64,000 bases of DNA, taken from positions 373,001 to 437,000 of the forward strand of contig NZ_CP144918.1 in assembly GCF_036700095.1 (NCBI RefSeq), read 5' to 3'. The notes beneath the pieces were generated by a model. That model worked only from the letters and a program-made list of their open reading frames with translations. It ran no database searches and was not told the DNA's origin. Source of the DNA: Pelagerythrobacter marensis. Its GTDB lineage: Bacteria > Pseudomonadota > Alphaproteobacteria > Sphingomonadales > Sphingomonadaceae. The translations under genes and the position numbers were made by a program. Shown piece by piece: positions 55,935 through 64,000 of the stretch (the stretch's first letter is position 1; the number at the start of each line of letters is the position of its first letter).

Positions 55935-56240
55935 TCAGTCGGCCTGAGCTTCGGCTTCCGTTTCGCCGTGCACTTCGGCTTCCGCAGCGGCGGCAGCTTC
56001 GTCCGCAGCAGCGGCGGCTTCGTCGGCAGCGGCAGCGGCTTCTTCGGTCGCGCCTTCGACGGCGGCACCGGCATCGGTCGCGGCGTCTTCGACGGCGGCG
56101 CCCATGGCGTCGGCGTTGGCTTCGGCGTCGGCAGCGGCGCCTTCAACGGCGTCGCCGGCAGCGTCCTGCGTGCCTTCCGAGCAAGCGGCGAGGGTCAGGG
56201 CAGCGCCAGCCGCGGCAGCGGCGAGAACGATCTTACGCAT
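55935..56240 (-). CDS. Ala-rich small lipoprotein
   Basis: The product is 101 residues: a lipoprotein signal (MRKIVLAAAAAGAALTLAAC, Cys20) and then an acidic Ala-rich helix-forming segment. Units like AAADEAA recur about three times in the last third. It is probably a long helix or coiled coil in the periplasm. I recognise no family. It is divergent from polA. Confidence 0.75.
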   Translation of the reverse strand: MRKIVLAAAAAGAALTLAACSEGTQDAAGDAVEGAAADAEANADAMGAAVEDAATDAGAAVEGATEEAAAAADEAAAAADEAAAAAEAEVHGETEAEAQAD

Positions 56241-56448
56241 ATGTCAGTATCCTTGAACAGCGAGTGGTTTCATCCCGGCCAGAGGCCGAAACGCGAAGCC
56301 CACAAGCGTGCAGACTTCGAGCGGGATGAATAATGGCGAATTTGTGGCGATGCAAGCGGTTTGACACTTTTAGGCCGCAATTGCCCCACTGTCCTCCGCC
56401 GCACGAAAGCGGCTGACCGGGGGAAATTGCGCTGCTACCAACCATGCG

Positions 56449-59307
56449 ATGGCAGACAAGCAGCACCTCTACCTCGTCGACGGATCCTCGTACATTTTCC
56501 GGGCCTATCACCGCCTGCCGCCGCTGACCGACCCTGAGGGGACGCCGGTGGGCGCGGTCTATGGCTACACCACGATGCTGTGGAAGCTGGCCGACGATCT
56601 CGACAAGGCCGAAGGGCCGACCCACCTGGCGGTCATCCTGGACAAGGGATCGACCAGCTTCCGCAACGAGATCTACCCGGAATACAAGGCGAATCGCCCC
56701 GATCCGCCCGAGGATCTGGTGCCGCAGTTCCCGTTGATTCGCGATGCCACGCGCGCTTTCAGCCTGCCCTGTATCGAGGAAGAGGGGCTGGAGGCCGACG
56801 ACCTGATCGCCAGCTATGCGCGCGCGGCGACCCGCAGGGGATGGGACGTGACGATCGTCTCGTCGGACAAGGATCTGATGCAGCTCGTCGGCAAGTGTGC
56901 CGAACCCGACGAGGGTGTGGCCGAGGGCGGCTGCATCGACATGCTCGATACGATGAAGAATGCGCGGATCGGCCCGGACGAAGTGGTCGAGAAGTTCGGC
57001 GTGCCGCCCGAGCTGGTCGGCGACGTGCTCGCGCTGATGGGCGATTCGGTCGACAATATCCCCGGCATCTACGGCATCGGCCCGAAGACGGCTTCCAAGC
57101 TGATCGTCGAACACGGCGACTTGGCGGCAGCGCTCGACGCCGCGCCGGCGATGAAGAAATCCAAGCTGAAGGATCGCCTTCTCGAAGGTCGCGAAATGGC
57201 GGAGCTGAGCCGCGTGCTGGTGCAGCTCAAGGAAGATTGCGACCTGCCCATGGCGCTCGACGAGTTCGCGCTGACCACCATTCCGCCCGAACCGCTCGCC
57301 GCATTCCTCAGCAAGCATGGCTTTACCAGCCTGCTGCGACGGCTCGATTCGGGCAGCGGCAGCCCCACCCGCGCGACCGACCTCGATCCCGCCAGGCCCG
57401 TGACCAAGGGGGCCGGCAGCGCACCCGACGGAAATCGCCAGCCTCTCCCCGACCTGCCGGCGGTGGATCGCAGCGCCTACGAGTGCGTACAGACGGCCGA
57501 GCGGCTCGAACACTGGATTGCGCGGGCGTTCGCCGCAGGGCTGGTCGCGGTCGATACCGAAACCAGCGCGCTCGATGCGATGCGGGCGGACCTGGCGGGG
57601 ATCAGCCTGGCGCTGGGAGCGAACGACGCCTGCTACATCCCCCTCGCCCACGGGGGCAGCGACATGTTCGCCGAACGGCCCGAGCAGGTCGCGCGCGAGA
57701 CCGCGCTCACCCTGCTCAAGCCGCTTCTGGAAAGCGAGGCGGTGCTGAAAATCGGCCAGAACGTCAAATACGATCTCAACGTCCTGGCCCGCCACGGGAT
57801 CGCGATGGCGCCGGTCGACGACACGATGATCGTTTCCTTCGCGCTCGATGCGGGCCGCAGCCTCGACGGGATCGGCGGCGGGCACGGAATGGACGAGCTT
57901 TCGCAGCGGCACCTGGGCCATACGACTCTGACGTTCAAAGACATTTGCGGCACGGGCAAGAAGACGATCCCGTTCGGGGAAGTGCCGCTCGACCGCGCAA
58001 CCGAATATGCGGCCGAAGACGCGGACGTGACCTGGCGCCTGCACCGCCTGCTCAAGCCGCGGCTGGCGACCGAAGGCGGAACCCGGGTCTACGAGCGCGT
58101 GGACCGGCCGCTGATCCCGGTCGTCGCGCAGATGGAGCGGCACGGAATCCGCGTGGACAAGGCGCAGCTGGGCAAATTGTCGGACGAGTTTGCGGCCGAG
58201 ACCGGCCGGCTCGAAAGCGAAATCCACGAAATCGCCGGAACCCGGTTCACCATCGGCAGCCCGCGCCAGCTGGGCGACGTGCTGTTCGACAAGATGGGCT
58301 ACAAAGGCGGGCGCAAGGGCAAGAGCGGGCAGTATTCGACCGATCAGGCGATGCTGGAGAAACTCTCCGCCCAGGGCGCCGAGATTGCCGACAAAGTGCT
58401 GGAATGGCGCCAGCTGACCAAGCTCAAGAGCACTTATACCGACGCGCTGCAGGCCGCGATCAACCCGCAGACCGGGCGCGTCCATACCAGCTACAGCCTC
58501 GTCGGCGCGCAGACCGGGCGCCTTTCCTCGACCGACCCGAACCTGCAGAACATCCCGATCCGCACCGAGATCGGGCGCCAGATCCGCGACGCCTTCGTGG
58601 CGGAGGACGGCAATGTCCTGCTCGCCGCCGACTATTCGCAGATCGAGCTGCGCCTGGCCGCGCACATGGCCGACGTGCCCGAATTGAAGCAGGCCTTTGC
58701 CGAAGGCGAGGACATTCACGCGCGCACTGCCACCGAGATGTTCGGCGAAGTCACCCGCGACACGCGCGCCCGCGCCAAGACGATCAACTTCGCGATCCTC
58801 TACGGCATCAGCCGCTGGGGCCTCGGCGCGCGGCTGAAGGTGGAGCCGGACGAGGCCCAGGCGATGATCGACACTTATTTCCAGCGCTTCCCCGGCATCC
58901 AGCGCTATATCGTCCATACGCTGGAGACGGTGCGCGAGCGCGGCTATTCCGAAACGCTGTTCGGCCGCAAGACGTGGTTCCCGCGGATCGGCTCGAAGAA
59001 CCAGGGGGAGCGCCAGGGGAGCGAGCGCGCCGCGATCAACGCACCGATCCAGGGCACCAGCGCCGATATCATCAAGCGCGCGATGGCGCGGATGATGCCC
59101 GCGCTGACCGATGCCGGCCTGGGCCATGTGCGCATGTTGCTCCAGGTCCACGACGAACTCGTGTTCGAACTGCCCGAAAGCGACGTCGCCGCGGCAAGGC
59201 CGGTGATCGAGCGGGTCATGGCCGAAGCCGCCCTTCCGTCGGTGTCGCTCGACGTGCCCCTGGGCATAGAGATCGGCACCGGGCCGAGCTGGGGTCAGGC
59301 GCACTGA
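56449..59307 (+). CDS. polA: DNA polymerase I
   Basis: The product is 952 residues with all three activities. The 5'-nuclease domain starts LYLVDGSSYIFRAYH. The 3'-5' exonuclease keeps its acids: DTET, KIGQNVKYDLNV and YAAEDADVTW. The polymerase motifs are LLAADYSQIELRLAAHM, RAKTINFAILYGIS and LLQVHDELVFE. It fills gaps in repair and replaces Okazaki primers. Its stop codon overlaps the next start (TGATG), coupling it to a histidine kinase gene. Confidence 0.97.
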   Translation: MADKQHLYLVDGSSYIFRAYHRLPPLTDPEGTPVGAVYGYTTMLWKLADDLDKAEGPTHLAVILDKGSTSFRNEIYPEYKANRPDPPEDLVPQFPLIRDATRAFSLPCIEEEGLEADDLIASYARAATRRGWDVTIVSSDKDLMQLVGKCAEPDEGVAEGGCIDMLDTMKNARIGPDEVVEKFGVPPELVGDVLALMGDSVDNIPGIYGIGPKTASKLIVEHGDLAAALDAAPAMKKSKLKDRLLEGREMAELSRVLVQLKEDCDLPMALDEFALTTIPPEPLAAFLSKHGFTSLLRRLDSGSGSPTRATDLDPARPVTKGAGSAPDGNRQPLPDLPAVDRSAYECVQTAERLEHWIARAFAAGLVAVDTETSALDAMRADLAGISLALGANDACYIPLAHGGSDMFAERPEQVARETALTLLKPLLESEAVLKIGQNVKYDLNVLARHGIAMAPVDDTMIVSFALDAGRSLDGIGGGHGMDELSQRHLGHTTLTFKDICGTGKKTIPFGEVPLDRATEYAAEDADVTWRLHRLLKPRLATEGGTRVYERVDRPLIPVVAQMERHGIRVDKAQLGKLSDEFAAETGRLESEIHEIAGTRFTIGSPRQLGDVLFDKMGYKGGRKGKSGQYSTDQAMLEKLSAQGAEIADKVLEWRQLTKLKSTYTDALQAAINPQTGRVHTSYSLVGAQTGRLSSTDPNLQNIPIRTEIGRQIRDAFVAEDGNVLLAADYSQIELRLAAHMADVPELKQAFAEGEDIHARTATEMFGEVTRDTRARAKTINFAILYGISRWGLGARLKVEPDEAQAMIDTYFQRFPGIQRYIVHTLETVRERGYSETLFGRKTWFPRIGSKNQGERQGSERAAINAPIQGTSADIIKRAMARMMPALTDAGLGHVRMLLQVHDELVFELPESDVAAARPVIERVMAEAALPSVSLDVPLGIEIGTGPSWGQAH

Positions 59308-60578
59308 TGGGCAGGATCAGGCTCCGCCTTCGGCGGCCGCGGGCGGGCAATCTGGTCATGCTGGGGCTGATCGCCTTCGCGCTGCTCGCGGGCATGGCCC
59401 TGGTGTTCCAGACGATCGAGGCGGAGCGCGCCGAGCGCCGGCAGGTGCGCGAAACGAGCGAAATCCTGCTCGAGCTGCGCAACGTCACGCGCGCGGCGCT
59501 CAATGGCGAAACCGGACAGCGCGGCTATCTGCTGACGCTCGATCGCCGCTATCTCGAACCCTATCACATCGGGCGCGAGCAATATCGCCCCGCCCTGGAG
59601 CGGCTGCGCCGCCTGGTGGGGGCGGACGCGCCGCAGCGTCAGCAGGAACTGCTCGACGAGATCCAGGCTCTCGCCGAATCGAAATTCGCCGAAATGGCCG
59701 AGGTTGTCGCCCTGGTCGACGAACGGCGGGTGATCGAGGCGCGGCGGCGCCTGCTCGACGACGAAGGGGCCGAGGCGATGGCGCGGCTGCGCCGGGCAAC
59801 GCGCGAAATGGAACTGATCGAAAACCGCATCCTGCTGAACGCAGCGAGCGAGACCGCGCGTGCGGAAGGCCGCGTGCTGCCCCTGCTCGCGGCGGTCATG
59901 CTCGTCCTCCTGATAACGCTGGTGCTCGGTTACCGCCTGGTCACGCGGGCCGCGCGGGCCGAGGCGGAGGCGGCCCAGGCGAGCGCGCTTGGCGAAGCGC
60001 GCGACCGGGCGGACCTGCTCGCGCGCGAGTTGAACCACCGGGTCAAGAACCTGTTCGCGGTGATCCTTGCGATCATTCGCATGAGCGCCAAGGATTCGCC
60101 CGAAGCGAAACCCGTGATCGAGCGCATAACCGAACGCATCCACGCCTTGCTGACCGCGCATGACGTGACCCAGGGCACGCTGGAGCGGCCCGTGGCTTCG
60201 CTGCGCACGCTGGTCGAGACGACGCTTGCCCCCTATCGCTCGGAGAAGCTGCCCGCGAGGATCGAGGGGCCCGATATCGAATTGCCGGCAAAGCAGGTCA
60301 CGCCGCTGGGCCTCGTGCTGCACGAGCTGACCACCAATGCGGTCAAGTACGGGGCCTGGAGCAAGGGCGGCCTGCTGGAAATCGCCTGGCGGGAAGACGA
60401 AGGCCGCGTCACGATCGACTGGCGCGAACATTGCGAGGCGGACGGCACCCCGCCCGAACGCACCGGTTTCGGCAGCCTGCTGATGACCAGCGCCGCCCGC
60501 CAGCTGCGCGGGGAGATCGACCGGCGGTTCCGGGCCGACGGGGCCGAGATCACGATCGCCTTCCCTCTCGGCGCCTGA
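59307..60578 (+). CDS. HWE-family sensor histidine kinase with CHASE3-like sensor
   Basis: The product is 423 residues: a membrane segment near 15-35, a periplasmic helical sensor of CHASE3 type (NGETGQRGYLLTLDRRYLEPY), a second membrane segment (about 190-212), and an HWE kinase core. The phosphorylated His is His244 in RELNHRVKNLFAVI, the N box is HELTTNAVKYGAW, and the W-x-E of the family is IDWREHC. No response regulator adjoins it. HWE kinases in this order often steer stress responses through NepR/PhyR, but no such gene is here. The start overlaps the polA stop. Confidence 0.88.
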   Translation: MGRIRLRLRRPRAGNLVMLGLIAFALLAGMALVFQTIEAERAERRQVRETSEILLELRNVTRAALNGETGQRGYLLTLDRRYLEPYHIGREQYRPALERLRRLVGADAPQRQQELLDEIQALAESKFAEMAEVVALVDERRVIEARRRLLDDEGAEAMARLRRATREMELIENRILLNAASETARAEGRVLPLLAAVMLVLLITLVLGYRLVTRAARAEAEAAQASALGEARDRADLLARELNHRVKNLFAVILAIIRMSAKDSPEAKPVIERITERIHALLTAHDVTQGTLERPVASLRTLVETTLAPYRSEKLPARIEGPDIELPAKQVTPLGLVLHELTTNAVKYGAWSKGGLLEIAWREDEGRVTIDWREHCEADGTPPERTGFGSLLMTSAARQLRGEIDRRFRADGAEITIAFPLGA

Positions 60579-60625
60579 TCGCAGTGCGCTTGCCAGCGCC
60601 GGCCGCAAGCCATATTCACGCACCA

Positions 60626-61705
60626 ATGCCCGAACGTTTCGATCCACGTAACTGGACGATCGCCTGGGGCGAAGTCGCGATCATGGCGGTCGCCATCGTT
60701 CTGGCCGTGGTTGCCGCCTTCCTGATCCACAAGGCGGTCTTCACCATCCTGCGCCGGCTCGCCCGCGGTTCGCAATCGCAGGTCGACGGAATCGTGTTCG
60801 ATCGGATCGCGCAGCCGATACGCTGGGCGGTCGTCGCCCTGGCGATCGCGCTGGTCGCGCAGACCCATTCGGGCGTTGCCGGGGTCTGGCGCTGGATCGC
60901 CCCCTTCCTGGCGCCTGCCCTGGTCGGCTGGCTCGCCCTGGCACTGGTCCGCGCCTTCGCCGCGGCAATGCAGATGCGCAGCGAGCTTTCGTCGGACCCG
61001 ATCGCGGCGCGCAGCCGCCGCACCCGGATCGCAATCCTGTCGCGAACCGCGGGATTCCTGATTATCCTGCTGACGGTCGCCATGATGCTGCTCGCCATCC
61101 CCGGCGTCCGCGACGTGGGCGTGACGCTGATGGCCTCCGCCGGGCTCGCCGCCCTGGCCGTGGGCGCTGCCGCCCAGCCGGCGCTCAAGTCCCTGATCGC
61201 GGGGATGCAGATGGCCCTGACCGAGCCCATACGGATCGGCGATCTCGTGGTGGTCGATGGCTTCGGCGGGCGGGTCGAGGAAATCCGCATGAGCTTCGTG
61301 ATCGTCCGCACCTGGGACGAGCGCCAGGTCGTCGTGCCGACCAGCACCTTTCTCGACACCAGTTTCGAAAACTGGTCGCGCGATAGCGAACAGCTTTCCG
61401 GCCCCGTCTTCCTCCATCTCGATCCCGCGACAGAGGTTGCGCCGGTCCGCGCCGAGTTCCAGCGCTATGTCGCCACGCGGGAAGAATGGGACGGGCGCAC
61501 TGCCGAACTGCTGATGACCGAAGCGCACCCGGAAAGCATCGAGCTGCGCATCGCGATCAGCGCGGCGACCATCGGCGACTTGTGGACCCTGCGCTGCGCG
61601 GTGCGCGAGCACATGCTCGACTGGTTGCGCGTCAACATGCCCGATGCGCTGATCCGTCACCGCCTGGGCGTGGAAGAGGCCAACGCCCGGGCACAGCAAG
61701 GCTGA
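60626..61705 (+). CDS. MscS-family mechanosensitive channel
   Basis: The product is 359 residues with about five membrane segments, the last being the pore helix ASAGLAALAVGAAAQPALKSL, followed by GMQMALTEPIRIGDLVVVDG and the cytoplasmic cage domain. It releases solutes on osmotic downshock. The ATG at 60626 (MPERFDPRNW) is taken; the reading frame continues upstream but is not conserved. It follows the kinase by 47 bases on the same strand. Confidence 0.88.
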   Translation: MPERFDPRNWTIAWGEVAIMAVAIVLAVVAAFLIHKAVFTILRRLARGSQSQVDGIVFDRIAQPIRWAVVALAIALVAQTHSGVAGVWRWIAPFLAPALVGWLALALVRAFAAAMQMRSELSSDPIAARSRRTRIAILSRTAGFLIILLTVAMMLLAIPGVRDVGVTLMASAGLAALAVGAAAQPALKSLIAGMQMALTEPIRIGDLVVVDGFGGRVEEIRMSFVIVRTWDERQVVVPTSTFLDTSFENWSRDSEQLSGPVFLHLDPATEVAPVRAEFQRYVATREEWDGRTAELLMTEAHPESIELRIAISAATIGDLWTLRCAVREHMLDWLRVNMPDALIRHRLGVEEANARAQQG

Positions 61706-61727
61706 TCGGAGCGGATGAAGCCGCACC

Positions 61728-61744
61728 GTCCCGCGCTGCGGGAC
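61728..61744. terminator. hairpin between convergent mscS-type and CDC48-type genes
   Basis: A seven-base stem GTCCCGC/GCGGGAC with a three-base loop in the 52-base gap between the two converging genes. No U-run is present. Confidence 0.35.
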
Positions 61745-61757
61745 AGGGGCCGCCGCT

Positions 61758-64000
61758 CTATCCGTGTTTCTGTTTGCGAGTCGGCTCCACCATCCCCTCG
61801 CTGATGAAGCCGATCGGCATCGCTTCCGCCGCGCGCTTTTTCAGCTCGCCGCGCATCTTGCGGTACTCGGCTTCCATTTGCGGGGTCACGGTGGCGCGCG
61901 AATCCTCCAGCGCTTCGGCAAAGTCGGCCGCGCTCACTTCATGGACTTCACCCCCGACGCGGCGCAGGGCATTCAGTCCAGCCCGGCGCACGATATCTTC
62001 CAGGTCGGCCCCGGTGAAACGGTCGGTCTTGGCGGCAACCGCGGCCAGGTCCACGTCGTCCGCCAGTGGCATGTCGCCGGTATGGATGCCGAGAATCTGC
62101 GCTCGCCCCTTCTGATCGGGCGTCCCGACATAGACCAGTTCGTCGAACCGGCCCGGGCGCAGCAGCGCGGGGTCGACCAGGGTCGGCCGATTGGTCGCTC
62201 CGATCACCACAACCGACTGCAGTTCCTCAAGCCCGTCCATTTCCGCGAGAATGGTGTTGACCACGCGGCCGGTCACCTGCGGTTCGCCCTGCCCGCTGCC
62301 GCGCGCGGGCACGAGGCTGTCGATCTCGTCGATGAAGACCACGCAGGGCGCGACGGCGCGGGCGCGCTGGAACATGCGGGCGATCTGCTGCTCGCTTTCC
62401 CCGTACCATTTGGAAAGGAGGTCGGAACTCTTCATCGAGATGAAGTTCGCTTCCGCTTCCTTGGCGACGGCCTTGGCCAGCAGGGTCTTGCCGGTGCCCG
62501 GCGGGCCGTAGAGCAGGAACCCCTTGGCCGGGCGGATGCCCAGCCGGCGGAAGGCGTCGGGGTTCTTCAGCGGCAGCTCTATGCCTTCGCGCAGCATCTC
62601 GATCGCGTCGTCCACGCCGCCGATATCGCCCCAGCTCACGCGCGGGACCTGGACCATCACTTCGCGCATCGCGCTCGGCTGCACGCGCTTGAGCGCGGAC
62701 AGGAAATCCTCGCGCGTCACCGACAGGTTATCGAGCACTTCGGGCGGGATCGTCCGCTCGTCGAGGTCGAGCTTGGGCATGATGCGCCGCACGGCGTCGA
62801 TCGCCGCCTCGCGCGCAAGCGCCGCAATGTCGGCGCCGACGAACCCGTGGGTGACGCGCGCAAGCTCGTCCAGATCGACCCGATCGCCCAGCGGCATGCC
62901 GCGCGTGTGAATCGCCAGGATCTCGCGCCGGCCCTTCTCGTCGGGAACGCCGATCACGATCTCGCGATCGAACCGGCCGGGCCTGCGCAGCGCTTCGTCG
63001 ACCGCGTCGGGCCGGTTGGTCGCGGCGATCACCACCAGGTTGGAACGCGCTTCCAGCCCGTCCATCAGAGTGAGGAGCTGCGCGACAAGGCGCTTTTCCG
63101 CCTCGCCCGTCACTTGCGCCCGCTTGGGCGCGATCGAATCGATCTCGTCGATGAAAACGATCGCCGGGGCATGTTTGGTTGCGTCTTCGAACACCTCGCG
63201 CAGGCGCTTCTCGCTCTCGCCGTAACCCGAACCCATGATCTCGGGGCCGTTGATGATGAAGAACTGCGCATCGCTTTCGTTCGCCACGGCTTGCGCCAGG
63301 CGCGTCTTGCCGGTGCCCGGCGGTCCGTGGAGCAGCACGCCCTTGGGCGGGTCGACGCCGAGCCGGGTGAACAGTTCGGGATAGCGCAGCGGCAGCTCGA
63401 CCATCTCGCGCAGCTGCTGGATCGTGTCGTCCATCCCGCCGACGTCGTCGTAGTTGACCACCGCGCGTCCGGTGGGCGATTCCTCGTATTCCGCGCGCAG
63501 TTCGACTTCGGTGTTCTCGTCGATATGGACGATGCCCTTCGGCGCGGTCGAGACCACGGTAAGGCGGATCTGCGTCAGCGCATAGGCGGGGGCGTTGAAC
63601 ATCCGCTGCACTTCGGGCGGCATGTTCTGCACCGGCTGCTGGCCGGTGGTGGCGACGAGATCTCCGGCCGTCAGCGGCTTGCGGAAGAAATTGCGCTTGA
63701 GCGCCTGCGTCGGGCCCTGCAGGCGCATTTCCCGACTGGCCGGGGCGAACACCACCCGAGTGGCCGGGCGCGACCGTGCGGCCGAGACGCGAACGTGTTC
63801 GCCCGATCCGCATTCCGCATTGTTGCGCTGCAACCCGTCGAGACGGACCACCTCGAGCGACTGGTCTTCGTCGTAAGCCGCCATCGCGATCGCCGCGGTC
63901 GTGCGCTTGCCGGTGATTTCGACAACGTCGCCTTCGGTGATTCCCAGCGCCTGGAACGTCGAACGCGGCAGGCGCGCCACGCCCCGGCCGCTTTCCTCCT
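61758..64000 (-). CDS. CDC48/VCP-type AAA ATPase, N-terminal end beyond the window
   Basis: About 747 residues are visible. The frame stays open to the right edge (reading EESGRGVARLPRS), and family members start before this point, so a few dozen residues are missing. The double-psi barrel N-domain is followed by two AAA modules with Walker A GPPGTGKTRLA and GPPGTGKTLLA, and Walker B VFIDEIDS in both. Archaeal and eukaryotic CDC48 unfolds proteins for degradation; bacterial copies are scattered and little studied. A GTG at 63980 is in frame but cuts the N-domain, so it is not taken as the start. Confidence 0.9.
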   Translation of the reverse strand, partial: EESGRGVARLPRSTFQALGITEGDVVEITGKRTTAAIAMAAYDEDQSLEVVRLDGLQRNNAECGSGEHVRVSAARSRPATRVVFAPASREMRLQGPTQALKRNFFRKPLTAGDLVATTGQQPVQNMPPEVQRMFNAPAYALTQIRLTVVSTAPKGIVHIDENTEVELRAEYEESPTGRAVVNYDDVGGMDDTIQQLREMVELPLRYPELFTRLGVDPPKGVLLHGPPGTGKTRLAQAVANESDAQFFIINGPEIMGSGYGESEKRLREVFEDATKHAPAIVFIDEIDSIAPKRAQVTGEAEKRLVAQLLTLMDGLEARSNLVVIAATNRPDAVDEALRRPGRFDREIVIGVPDEKGRREILAIHTRGMPLGDRVDLDELARVTHGFVGADIAALAREAAIDAVRRIMPKLDLDERTIPPEVLDNLSVTREDFLSALKRVQPSAMREVMVQVPRVSWGDIGGVDDAIEMLREGIELPLKNPDAFRRLGIRPAKGFLLYGPPGTGKTLLAKAVAKEAEANFISMKSSDLLSKWYGESEQQIARMFQRARAVAPCVVFIDEIDSLVPARGSGQGEPQVTGRVVNTILAEMDGLEELQSVVVIGATNRPTLVDPALLRPGRFDELVYVGTPDQKGRAQILGIHTGDMPLADDVDLAAVAAKTDRFTGADLEDIVRRAGLNALRRVGGEVHEVSAADFAEALEDSRATVTPQMEAEYRKMRGELKKRAAEAMPIGFISEGMVEPTRKQKHG

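Noticed and set aside
56361-56390. TTGACA upstream of polA as a promoter
   Set aside because: No acceptable -10 box is found at 16-18 bases; the match is kept out of the list.
56233-59304. Open frame of about 1020 codons opposite polA
   Set aside because: polA is complete on the plus strand; the antisense product is Arg/His/Gly-rich without a fold.

Overview
The window is a 64 kb piece of a high-GC chromosome, most likely from an alphaproteobacterium of the order Sphingomonadales, close to Erythrobacteraceae. This is inferred from gene content and style, not from a database search. The pointers are the pairing of a GapR-type DUF2312 protein with a DUF1244 protein beside pyruvate kinase, a bacterial CDC48/VCP-type AAA ATPase, HWE-family histidine kinase, S46 peptidase, DUF3089 hydrolase, and short G+C-rich palindromes (REP-like elements) scattered between genes. 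There is no transposase, integrase, phage gene, CRISPR array or rRNA. The window reads as ordinary chromosome with a few accessory-looking genes.

Layout. Positions 1-5.7 kb hold the start of a DgcN-type gene (cut by the left edge), a chromate transporter followed by an exported Fe/Mn superoxide dismutase homologue, one tRNA-Leu(CAG), an NDUFA9-like NAD(P)-binding protein, and a stomatin/NfeD pair. 5.9-7.6 kb holds a small unknown protein overlapping a response regulator with no standard start codon, then an 825-base gene-free stretch. That stretch contains a near-consensus promoter followed by about 320 bases of hairpin-rich sequence, a possible structured RNA, flanked by REP-like palindromes. 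7.6-20.6 kb is metabolism and stress: dienelactone hydrolase, aldehyde dehydrogenase, YetF-like membrane protein, PurU, nitronate monooxygenase, KatG, S46 peptidase, PurT and a DUF3089 hydrolase. 19.7-21.5 kb holds a PAS protein with a degenerate GGDEF domain next to a PilZ-XRE fusion, a possible c-di-GMP-linked pair.

21.6-34.5 kb holds aspartokinase divergent from UbiG, a glycerophosphodiesterase overlapping an ArsC-like protein, a CorA/ZntB transporter, RuvC, YebC, an AAC(3)-I-like acetyltransferase, YbjQ, an SDR enzyme, GapR, DUF1244, pyruvate kinase, a short cation-efflux protein, a glutamyl-tRNA synthetase and a lipoprotein. 34.7-45.4 kb holds the RNA polymerase and ribosomal stalk genes in an unusual order: rpoB-rpoC run leftward from their own promoter while rplJ-rplL run rightward behind an L10-type leader, with a repetitive acidic lipoprotein gene between them. 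45.4-64 kb holds a lipoprotein cytochrome c, a MATE transporter, CIRCE-controlled groES-groEL, a fused isoaspartyl methyltransferase/erythromycin-esterase protein, a fused DUF305/LVIVD exported protein, a host-attachment-family protein, a class A serine hydrolase, an Ala-rich lipoprotein, polA translationally coupled to an HWE histidine kinase, an MscS channel, and the CDC48-like ATPase running off the right edge.

The recurring theme is stress handling (SOD, KatG, GroESL, isoaspartate repair, CDC48, NfeD/SPFH, metal efflux) set among housekeeping genes. The items most worth a second look are the possible RNA at 6.94-7.26 kb, the PilZ-XRE/degenerate-GGDEF pair, the split rplJL/rpoBC locus, the methyltransferase-esterase fusion, and the AAC(3)-I-like gene.
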